Assembly (NCBI RefSeq): GCF_002195995.1
Contig: NZ_NHON01000065.1
Location: 15 to 36,231, forward strand
Reading direction: 5' to 3'
DNA from: Inquilinus limosus
GTDB taxonomy: Bacteria > Pseudomonadota > Alphaproteobacteria > DSM-16000 > Inquilinaceae
Length of the DNA stretch: 36,217 nucleotides
Part shown: piece after piece, positions 30,372-36,217 of the stretch
How positions within the stretch are numbered: the first letter of the stretch is position 1
How the letters are laid out: every line of letters starts with the position of its first letter
Translations under genes and position numbers: made by a program
Notes under the pieces: generated by a model
The model's input: the letters and a program-made list of their open reading frames with translations, nothing else
Told to the model about the DNA's origin: nothing
The model's database searches: none

Positions 30372-30591
30372 CGCGGCCGTCCGGCTTCAGGGACATCGAC
30401 GGACAGGTTAGGCACGACGCCACCTGCCCGGCCAGCCGGATCGGGTTGCCCATGTCCGCCATTCTGGACAAACCGCCGCCGGCACCGTCGCCCGATTGAC
30501 AGCGGAGCGGCTTCCCATGTTCTGATTGTTGCAAGGAATCGCCGACTCGCCTTGCGAGATCAGGTCGTGAACACCCCAGGGAGGAAACGAA

Positions 30592-31947
30592 ATGTCGGAG
30601 ACGACCGGGACCAAACCGGGTTTCGCCATGGGACCGACGCTCGACGCGGCGCCGACGATCGGCAGGCGCCGCTTCCTGCAGGGCACGGCCGGCGCGCTGG
30701 TCGCCCCGGCGGTGGCCGGGCTGCCGGCCATGGCGCGGGCGCAGGACAAGGTCGAGCTGCTGTTCTGGGCCTGGACGCCCGACACCCAGACCCAGGTCGA
30801 CCTGTTCCAGAAGAAATATCCCGGCATCTCGGTCAAGCTGGAGAATGTCGGCCAGGGCCCGCCGCACTACGTCAAGCTGCGCAATGCGATCAAGGCCGGC
30901 AGCGGCCTGCCGGACGTGGCGCAGATGGAGTTCAACTCGATCGCCAGCTTCAAGCAGCTGGGCGTGCTGGCCGACCTGGCGCCGCAGGGCGTCGGCGAGG
31001 TCGGGCCGAAATTCATCGACTGGACCTGGAAGTCGGTGACCGACGGCGACAAGATCTACGCCGTGCCCTGGGACAGCGGGCCGATGGGCCTGCTCTACCG
31101 CGCCGACGTGTTCGACAAGAACGGCCTGTCGGTGCCCGAGACCTGGGACGACTATGCCGAGCAGGCGATCAAGCTGAAGGAAAAGGCGCCCGGCACCTTC
31201 ATGTGCGATTTCGGCGCTTCGGATGCCGGCTGGGTCTGCGCCGTGCTGTGGCAGGCCGGGTGGCGGCCCTTCCACCTGGACGGCACCAGCCTGAAGATCG
31301 CGATCAACGACGACATCGCGAAGAAATGGGCCGACTACTGGCAGAAGCTGATCGACGCCAAGGCGGTCGACGTCAAGCCGATGTGGACCACCGAATGGTT
31401 CGCCGGGCTCGACGCCGGCACCTACGCCTCCTGGGTCACCGCGGCCTGGGCGCCGGTCTTGATGCAGCAGTCGATGAAGAAGAGCTTCGGCCAGTGGCGG
31501 GCGGCGCCGATGCCGCAATGGCAGAAGGGCGGCAAGATCACCTCGAACTGGGGCGGGTCGACCTTCGCGGCCTTCACCGCCTCGCAGCACCCGAAGGAGG
31601 CGGCGCTGTTCTGCCAGTTCATGGGCGCCGACCCCGAGGCCTCGAAGCTGTGGAACACCAAGCAGTTCCTGTTCCCGGTGCTGAAGGACCTGATCGACGA
31701 CAAGGAGCTGATGGGCCACGGCTACGACTTCTATGGCGGCCAGAAGGTCAACGAGATCTTCGCGGTCTCGGAGAACCAGGTCGACCCGAGCTTCGAATTC
31801 GCGCCGTTCCAGGATTATGTGAACCAGCAGCTGCAGGACGAGATGGCCGCCGCCATTGCCGGCAACGGCACCCTGGCCCAGGCCTTCGACCGGGTGCAGG
31901 ACACCGTCGTGGCCTATGCCAACGACCAGGGCTTCGCCGTCCTCTGA
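30592..31947 (+). CDS. Sugar ABC transporter substrate-binding protein (family 1)
   Basis: A 451-residue periplasmic binding protein of the UgpB/MalE-like extracellular solute-binding family 1. The N-terminus carries a twin-arginine signal (RRRFLQGTAGALVAPAVAGLPAMARAQ), so it is probably exported folded by Tat. The mature part begins DKVELLFWAWTPDTQTQVDLFQKKYPGISVKLENVGQG. GSGLPDVAQMEFNSIASF and YAVPWDSGPMGLLYRADVFDKNGL are family landmarks. GGGAGG lies before the ATG. It feeds the two permeases downstream. Confidence 0.92.
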   Translation: MSETTGTKPGFAMGPTLDAAPTIGRRRFLQGTAGALVAPAVAGLPAMARAQDKVELLFWAWTPDTQTQVDLFQKKYPGISVKLENVGQGPPHYVKLRNAIKAGSGLPDVAQMEFNSIASFKQLGVLADLAPQGVGEVGPKFIDWTWKSVTDGDKIYAVPWDSGPMGLLYRADVFDKNGLSVPETWDDYAEQAIKLKEKAPGTFMCDFGASDAGWVCAVLWQAGWRPFHLDGTSLKIAINDDIAKKWADYWQKLIDAKAVDVKPMWTTEWFAGLDAGTYASWVTAAWAPVLMQQSMKKSFGQWRAAPMPQWQKGGKITSNWGGSTFAAFTASQHPKEAALFCQFMGADPEASKLWNTKQFLFPVLKDLIDDKELMGHGYDFYGGQKVNEIFAVSENQVDPSFEFAPFQDYVNQQLQDEMAAAIAGNGTLAQAFDRVQDTVVAYANDQGFAVL

Positions 31948-31955
31948 GCCCGGGG

Positions 31956-31989
31956 CCGGCGGGCGCGCCGTAATGGCGGCGCCCGCCGG
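31956..31989. promoter_or_regulatory. Strong hairpin spanning the permease start codon
   Basis: Arms CCGGCGGGCGC (31956-31966) and GCGCCCGCCGG (31979-31989) are exact inverses; GCC and GGC inside them extend the stem around the loop GTAAT. It starts nine bases after the binding-protein stop, and the permease ATG (31973-31975) lies at the loop edge. It could protect the upstream message from 3' decay and limit translation of the permease. Confidence 0.65.
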
Positions 31990-32914
31990 TGCCCAGGCCC
32001 TCGGCACCCATGCCCGTGCCCCGGGCGGGGCCCAGCGGCGGATCCTGGTCGGCCGCAAGCTGGCGCCCTATGTCTTCCTGGCGCCGTTCCTGCTGCTGTT
32101 CGCCGGCTTCCTGATTGCGCCGCTGCTCTACGCCTTCCAGATGAGCCTGTTCCGCGAGACGCTGGTCGGCGGCGCCCGCTTCGTCGGGCTCGACAACTAC
32201 ATTCGCGCCATCCATGACGGGAGCTTCTGGGACGGCGTCGGCCGGCTGCTCCAGTTCGGCTTGATGCAGATCCCGGTGATGCTGGGGCTGGCGCTGGTGT
32301 TCGCGCTGATCCTGGACAGCGGCCTGGCCCTCGCCCGCGGCTTCTTCCGCGTCGCCTTCTTCATCCCCTACGCGGTGCCGGGGGTGATCGCCGCGCTGCT
32401 GTGGGGCTATCTCTACGGCCCGGCCTTCGGCCCGTTCAGCCAGATGTCCGAGGCCATGGGCTTCGGCAGGATCGACTTCCTGTCCGGCGGCGGCCTGCTG
32501 CCCTCGCTCGCCAACATCGCGGTGTGGGAGTACATGGGCTACAACATGATCATCTACTACGCCGCCCTGCAGTCGGTCCCGCGGGATCTGGAGGAGGCGT
32601 CGGCGATCGACGGCGCCACGGCGCTGCAGCATTCGCTGCGGATCAAGCTGCCGCTGATCGTGCCCACCATCATCGTCACCGTGATCTTCTCGATCATCGG
32701 CACGCTGCAGCTGTTCACCGAGCCGTACCTGATGCGCAACCTTGCGCCGAGCCAGATCAACAGCCACTACACGCCGAACTACTACGCCTATACGCTGGCC
32801 TTCATCTCGCAGCAGTACAACTACTCGGCGGCGATCTCCTTCCTGCTCGGCGCGGTGGTGGCGGTGGCGTCCTACGGCTTCATGCTGCTGACCAACCGCA
32901 GGGGGCGCCGGTGA
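31973..32914 (+). CDS. Sugar ABC transporter permease 1 (MalF-like)
   Basis: A 313-residue inner-membrane permease of the CUT1 type with six predicted helices. RKLAPYVFLAPFLLLFAGFLIAPLLYAFQMSLF is the typical first helix and following segment. The EAA loop is PRDLEEASAIDGATALQHSLRIKLPLIVPT (about residues 202-231). The ATG is enclosed in a strong hairpin and has no clear ribosome site, so expression may depend on coupling or be low relative to the binding protein. Its TGA overlaps the GTG of the second permease. Confidence 0.9.
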   Translation: MAAPAGAQALGTHARAPGGAQRRILVGRKLAPYVFLAPFLLLFAGFLIAPLLYAFQMSLFRETLVGGARFVGLDNYIRAIHDGSFWDGVGRLLQFGLMQIPVMLGLALVFALILDSGLALARGFFRVAFFIPYAVPGVIAALLWGYLYGPAFGPFSQMSEAMGFGRIDFLSGGGLLPSLANIAVWEYMGYNMIIYYAALQSVPRDLEEASAIDGATALQHSLRIKLPLIVPTIIVTVIFSIIGTLQLFTEPYLMRNLAPSQINSHYTPNYYAYTLAFISQQYNYSAAISFLLGAVVAVASYGFMLLTNRRGRR

Positions 32915-33792
32915 CGATCGCGGCCCGCACCGTCCGCTCCGCCGCCTTCCGGCGCCAGCGCTGGCTCATGACCGCGGTGCTGGGCGTCTATTTCGTCTAC
33001 ACCTTCATCCCGCTGCTCTACGTCATCGTCTCGGCGACCAAGAGCAATGCCGACCTGTTCGGCACCTTCGGCCTGTGGTTCGCCGGCGACCTCCACCTGT
33101 GGGAGAATCTGCAGGGCCTGTTCACCTACCAGGACGGGGCCTTCGCGCGCTGGCTGCTGAACACCTTCCTCTACGCCGCCATCTCCGGCCTCGGCGCCGC
33201 CCTCCTGGCCACCTGTGCCGGCTATGCCTTCGCCAAGTTCCAGTTCCGGGGCAAACGGCTGTTCTTCGCCCTGGTGCTGGGCGCGGTGATGATCCCGCAG
33301 ACGGCGCTGTCGGTGCCGCTGTTCCTGATGCTGTCGAAGATCGGGCTGGTGAACACGCCGATCGCGATCATCCTGCCGTCGATGGTGTTCCCGCCGGGCG
33401 TGTTCCTGATGTGCGTCTATATCGAGGACGCGGTGTCGAACGAGCTGATCGAGGCCGGCCGCGTCGACGGCGCCGGCGAGCTGCACATCTTCGGCCGGAT
33501 CGCCTTCCGCCTGCTGATGCCGGGCTTCGCCACGGTGCTGATCCTCGCCTTCGTGTCGACCTGGAACAACTACTTCCTGCCGCTGGTGATGCTGAGCTCG
33601 TCGGAGTACTTCCCGATCACCGTCGGCCTGTCGCAATGGTACGCCTCGGCCACCTCGGGCAGCGGCGGCACGGTGCTGTTCAGCATCGTCATGGCAGGCG
33701 CCCTGGTCAGCGTGCTGCCGGTGATCGCCGCCTTCCTGTTCATGCAGCGCTGGTGGCAGGGCGGCCTGGCTAGCGGCGGCGTGAAGGCCTGA
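32911..33792 (+). CDS. Sugar ABC transporter permease 2 (MalG-like)
   Basis: A 293-residue partner permease of the CUT1 type. WLMTAVLGVYFVYTFIPLLYVIVSATKSNADLF is the first helix with the family-typical serine/threonine-rich exit. The EAA loop is SNELIEAGRVDGAGELHIFGRIAFRLLMP (about 178-206). The start is GTG overlapping the preceding stop (GTGA). The operon ends here without an ATPase, so the importer must use one encoded elsewhere, as MsmK/UgpC-type shared ATPases do. The convergent small exported gene lies 23 bases on. Confidence 0.92.
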   Translation: MTIAARTVRSAAFRRQRWLMTAVLGVYFVYTFIPLLYVIVSATKSNADLFGTFGLWFAGDLHLWENLQGLFTYQDGAFARWLLNTFLYAAISGLGAALLATCAGYAFAKFQFRGKRLFFALVLGAVMIPQTALSVPLFLMLSKIGLVNTPIAIILPSMVFPPGVFLMCVYIEDAVSNELIEAGRVDGAGELHIFGRIAFRLLMPGFATVLILAFVSTWNNYFLPLVMLSSSEYFPITVGLSQWYASATSGSGGTVLFSIVMAGALVSVLPVIAAFLFMQRWWQGGLASGGVKA

Positions 33793-33815
33793 GCCGCAGC
33801 ACCAGCAGCGGCCCG

Positions 33816-34139
33816 TCACTGCCCCACGAGCAGCTTGTCGTTGGCGATCGGCCCACCCAGCTCGACCGTCCGTGACGCCCTGTCGTAGACGCAGATGAGA
33901 CTGATGCCGCCGGATTCGCCGGGGCGCTTCCCGCCGACCACGGCCAGCCCGTAATGGTCGCTGCCATGCGGATCGACGACGATCCGGGGCATCGTGACCT
34001 TGCTGGCCGCCGCCTCCAGACACTTCGCTTCGACATCCTTCGCCAGGTCGGCTCCGGCCTTGGCGGGGGCCGTCAGAACACCGGAGCAGGCGCCTGTCGC
34101 GATCAGCGCCAAGCCGAGCGCCATACGTCCGTTCATCAT
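33816..34139 (-). CDS. Small exported protein of unknown function
   Basis: A 107-residue protein with a signal peptide (MMNGRMALGLALIATGACSGVLTAPAKA). The ATGAC segment is not a good lipobox, so cleavage after AKA is more likely than lipid anchoring. The mature part has cysteines in AKCLEAA and LICVYDR, possibly paired, and a beta-rich middle (MPRIVVDPHGSDHYGLAVVGG). No family recognised. AAGGA lies eight bases before the first ATG. It converges with the sugar permease and is upstream-adjacent to the leucine tRNA gene. Confidence 0.72.
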   Translation of the reverse strand: MMNGRMALGLALIATGACSGVLTAPAKAGADLAKDVEAKCLEAAASKVTMPRIVVDPHGSDHYGLAVVGGKRPGESGGISLICVYDRASRTVELGGPIANDKLLVGQ

Positions 34140-34236
34140 GATCGTCCTTCCGTGCCCCTTCCCTTGCGGAGGCGTGCCGGAGGCCGGGCCTTGTCAACCG
34201 GCCCGGCGTCACTCGCCAAGGAGCTTCAAGGTGACT

Positions 34237-34321
34237 TGGTGCGGACGGCGGGACTCGAACCCGCACTCCCGAGGGACGCAGATTTTAAGTCTGCTGTGTC
34301 TACCGGTTTCACCACGTCCGC
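34237..34321 (-). tRNA. tRNA-Leu (anticodon UAA)
   Basis: The minus strand folds as a complete tRNA. The acceptor arms GCGGACG and CGTCCGC pair. The anticodon arm is CAGA-CTTAAAA-TCTG with anticodon TAA. A long variable arm, as expected for leucine, precedes the T arm GCGGG-TTCGAGT-CCCGC. The 3' CCA is encoded at 34239-34237. The D-loop has GGTAGACAC. It decodes UUA, a rare codon in such GC-rich DNA. Confidence 0.95.
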
Positions 34322-34407
34322 ATCGCCCCGTCTATCGCCCGGCCCCGCCCGCCGCGCAAGCCGAATGCGGCTTGCCGGCGGGCGGATCGGTCCCCATTGT
34401 CCGGGGC

Positions 34408-34704
34408 ATGAGCGATTTCCAATGGATCCATCTGGCCTGGCTTGTCGCCGCCCTGATCCTGGTGGCGCCGGCCGCGCTGCGCGGCGGCTGGGGCGGGCGC
34501 GGCCTGCTCTACCTCGCCGCCTGGCTCGGCATCGCGCTGCTGATCGGGCTGGCCTACTCGCTCTTCTCGGACTCGAGGCCGGCGGTGCCGCCGAGCGAGA
34601 CCACCAGGACCCGCACCGCCTCGGTCGCCGCGGACAGCCGGGCCGCGTCGGTGCCGCGCAGCACCAGGCTGGTGCCGAACTTTCCGGCCCGGAAATACGG
34701 GTAG
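34408..34704 (+). CDS. Small membrane protein overlapping the cinA 3' end
   Basis: A 98-residue ORF. The first half has two membrane helices (WIHLAWLVAALILVAPAAL and GLLYLAAWLGIALLIGLAYSLF, about 6-24 and 32-53). The second half, from PPSETTRTRT on, lies wholly within the antisense of cinA and is probably not conserved. The helices resemble the N-terminus of membrane-anchored retropepsin-like proteases, so this may be a truncated remnant whose true end was lost when joined to cinA. There is no strong ribosome site. Confidence 0.45.
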   Translation: MSDFQWIHLAWLVAALILVAPAALRGGWGGRGLLYLAAWLGIALLIGLAYSLFSDSRPAVPPSETTRTRTASVAADSRAASVPRSTRLVPNFPARKYG

Positions 34705-35318
34705 CTGCCGACCGACAGCTCCGAATACTCGGCGGCGATGGCGCCGAGGCCGGCGGCGATCACCCCCTCGCCCAGGTCGCAGGTCACGGTGCGGCTGAGC
34801 ACCTTGTCGCCGCCGGCCAGCGTCGGGGCGATGCCGTCGAACATCGCCTGCATGATCCGCGGCACCCCCGCCATCACATGGACATTGCCGATGCGGAAGC
34901 CGGGCGCGGCGCTGACCGGGTTGTCGATCAGCGTGCCGCCCTCCGGCACGTTCGCCATGCGCAGCCGCGCCTCGTTCAGCTGGCCGGGCTCGTAATGCGC
35001 CTCCAGCCGGCGCACCGCCTCCGGATGCCGCAGCAAGGGCACGCCGAAGGCCCGGGCGACGCATTCGGCGGTGATGTCGTCATGCGTCGGCCCGATGCCG
35101 CCGGTGGTGAAGACATAGTCGTAGCGCGCCCGCAGCGCGTTGACCGCGGCGATGATCTCCTCCGGCACGTCCGGCACCACCCGCGCCTCGCGCAGGCGGA
35201 TGCCGAGCTCGGTCAGCCGCTCGGCCAGGAAGCCCATATTGGCGTCCTTGGTGCGGCCGGAGAGGATCTCGTCGCCGATCACCAGAACGGCGGCGGTCAC
35301 GATGCGGGTGTCGGTCAT
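34554..35318 (-). CDS. CinA-type molybdopterin-binding-domain protein
   Basis: A 254-residue protein with one MoCF-like (COG1058) domain, as in the N-terminal half of CinA. IVTAAVLVIGDEILSGRTKDANMGFLAERLTELG opens it. FTTGGIGPTHDDITAECVARAFGV is the signature loop, and VHVMAGVPRIMQAMFDGI follows. In studied CinA proteins this domain hydrolyses ADP-ribose or NMN-related dinucleotides. The C-terminal nicotinamide-nucleotide amidase domain is absent, so this is the short, single-domain type common in alphaproteobacteria. It ends antisense to a small membrane ORF. Confidence 0.92.
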   Translation of the reverse strand: MTDTRIVTAAVLVIGDEILSGRTKDANMGFLAERLTELGIRLREARVVPDVPEEIIAAVNALRARYDYVFTTGGIGPTHDDITAECVARAFGVPLLRHPEAVRRLEAHYEPGQLNEARLRMANVPEGGTLIDNPVSAAPGFRIGNVHVMAGVPRIMQAMFDGIAPTLAGGDKVLSRTVTCDLGEGVIAAGLGAIAAEYSELSVGSYPYFRAGKFGTSLVLRGTDAARLSAATEAVRVLVVSLGGTAGLESEKSE

Positions 35319-35382
35319 GGTCCTGCCCTGGCGTGAATCCGGGCGATGCTATCGCCTGGACGCGCCGGGAAACAGGCCGAAT

Positions 35383-36217
35383 CTAGCGATAGCCGGTGGC
35401 GTCCGCGGGCTTGCCGGCGTCCTGCACCTCCGGCACGTAGCGCCAGGCGTCGGGCTGCGACCCGTCGAGATCGGTGAAGCCGTAGACCCGCGCCAGCCCG
35501 CCGCTGGACAGGGACTGGCCGTTCCAGCGCGCCCGGTCCGGGTCGGCCGCCAGCGCCGCCACGGCGCGTCCGGTGAAGCGCGGCGTCTCCGAGATGATGA
35601 AATGCGGTTGGATCTTCGTCGCGTCGCGCCAGGTCTCCTCGGTGACCTGGTAGGCCTCCAGCATCATCTCCGACCGCATCCAGCCCGGCGTCAGCGACAC
35701 CGACGTGGCGGCGTGCGGCGCCAGGTCCTTGGCATGGGCCCAGGCCATCCGGTTCACCGAGACCTTGGCGAGGTCGTAGAAGGGCGACAGCCGGTAATGG
35801 TCGGCGTTGTACTCCGCCGTGCCGTCGGTGACCTCGACCAGCAGGCCGCCGGGGCGTTCGATCAGCAGCGGCAACGCGTGATGCGCGGTGATCAGATGGG
35901 TGTGCACGCCGAGCTGCAGCAGGCGCAGGCCGTTCTGCAGATCGTGCTCCCACACCGGCTTGTTCCACTCGAACAGCGTCTCGCCGCCCCACAGGTCGTT
36001 GACCAGGATGTCGAGCCGCCCCTGCTCCGCCCGGATGCGGGCGACCAGCCGCTCCACCTGCGCCGGCACCAGATGGTCGGTCTGCACGGCGATGCCCGTG
36101 CCGCCCGCCGCCGAGACCAGCTCCGCCGTCTCCTCGATCGTCTCCGGCCGCCGGTACTCCGAGGGCTGCCCTCGGATGCTGCGGCCGGTGACGTAGACGG
36201 TGGCGCCGGCCGCAGCA
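35383..36217 (-). CDS. SDR-family oxidoreductase, 5' end beyond window
   Basis: A short-chain dehydrogenase cut by the right window edge; 277 codons are visible. The first visible residues AAAGATVYVTGRS belong to the second strand of the NAD(P) fold, so only the first strand and the glycine loop are missing. Further on, GRLDILVNDLWGGE replaces the usual NNAG loop. The catalytic Tyr and Lys are in SPFYDLAKVSVNRMA, and SLTPGWMRSEMM is the substrate loop. The pattern resembles DHRS1-like SDRs. The substrate is unknown. It lies 64 bases upstream of cinA on the same strand. Confidence 0.88.
   Translation of the reverse strand, partial: AAAGATVYVTGRSIRGQPSEYRRPETIEETAELVSAAGGTGIAVQTDHLVPAQVERLVARIRAEQGRLDILVNDLWGGETLFEWNKPVWEHDLQNGLRLLQLGVHTHLITAHHALPLLIERPGGLLVEVTDGTAEYNADHYRLSPFYDLAKVSVNRMAWAHAKDLAPHAATSVSLTPGWMRSEMMLEAYQVTEETWRDATKIQPHFIISETPRFTGRAVAALAADPDRARWNGQSLSSGGLARVYGFTDLDGSQPDAWRYVPEVQDAGKPADATGYR

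Noticed and set aside
30481-30591. TTGACA at 30496-30501 as a promoter for the sugar importer
   Set aside because: No acceptable -10 hexamer lies 15 to 18 bases downstream, so a promoter call is not supported although the operon must start nearby.
29589-31973. 794-codon plus-strand ORF covering the isomerase and sugar-binding genes
   Set aside because: It is in a different frame from the binding protein and shows only arginine- and glycine-rich shadow sequence.
1-36217. CRISPR array, prophage, insertion sequence with transposase, secretion or toxin-antitoxin module
   Set aside because: No regularly spaced direct repeats, no integrase, transposase or phage structural genes, and no toxin-antitoxin pair were recognisable; the repeats present are palindromic and dispersed.

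Overview
The window is GC-rich (roughly 70 percent) chromosomal DNA with dense, strongly GC3-biased genes. Gene content (duplicated phnE, CHASE2 cyclase, DUF6502/DUF5666 pair, HxlR-EmrAB pump, many ABC systems) and two dispersed palindromic repeat families fit an alphaproteobacterium, most likely of the Rhodospirillales (an Inquilinus/Azospirillum-like soil or rhizosphere organism). That placement is inference from content, not from a marker gene. I see no phage, transposase, rRNA or CRISPR. No gap between genes exceeds about 300 bases; the larger gaps hold repeats or promoters and are annotated.

Layout. 72-2774 (minus): a TrmO-like protein, a metal-chelate binding protein and a FecCD permease; no ATPase is visible. 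2904-3845: a monooxygenase-like gene divergent from a MarR regulator across a perfect 20-bp palindrome. 3897-8546 (minus): DnaJ/TerB protein, Tat-type M48 lipoprotein protease, CHASE2 adenylate cyclase and an exported FecR-like protein. 8745-10145 (plus): FAD D-lactate dehydrogenase, followed by a 145-bp inverted-repeat element and a small membrane protein. 10607-10987: a ModE-type DNA-binding domain alone.

10977-14081 is the most unusual region. Four very small, tightly coupled ORFs (75, 37, 96 and 59 codons; three with a clear membrane segment) run leftward. A DUF6502-DUF5666 pair runs rightward. The roughly 140-bp divergent promoter holds three copies of GTGGG-N7-CCCAC. I propose it as a candidate undescribed, co-regulated envelope system.

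14087-17826 (minus): phnC-phnD-phnE-phnE phosphonate/phosphite uptake. 18052-23001: ACS-type MFS carrier, crotonase-fold protein without the hydratase glutamates, small exported protein, and a TetR-DHA2 efflux pair with a perfect 26-bp palindrome abutting the tetR start. 23023-27572 (minus): small lipoprotein, spermidine-synthase-like protein, and an HxlR-EmrA-EmrB operon with overlapping genes. 27728-33792: small membrane protein, LLM flavin monooxygenase, sugar-phosphate isomerase-like protein, and a CUT1-type sugar ABC importer (binding protein plus two permeases, no ATPase). 33816-36217: small exported protein, tRNA-Leu(UAA), small membrane ORF, CinA-type protein and a 5'-truncated SDR.

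A recurring theme is RNA structure between binding-protein and permease genes. In all three ABC operons where a permease follows the binding protein, the junction carries a strong inverted repeat (two are copies of one repeat family, one is a unique hairpin spanning the permease start codon). This resembles the classical malE-malF arrangement that raises binding protein above permease.
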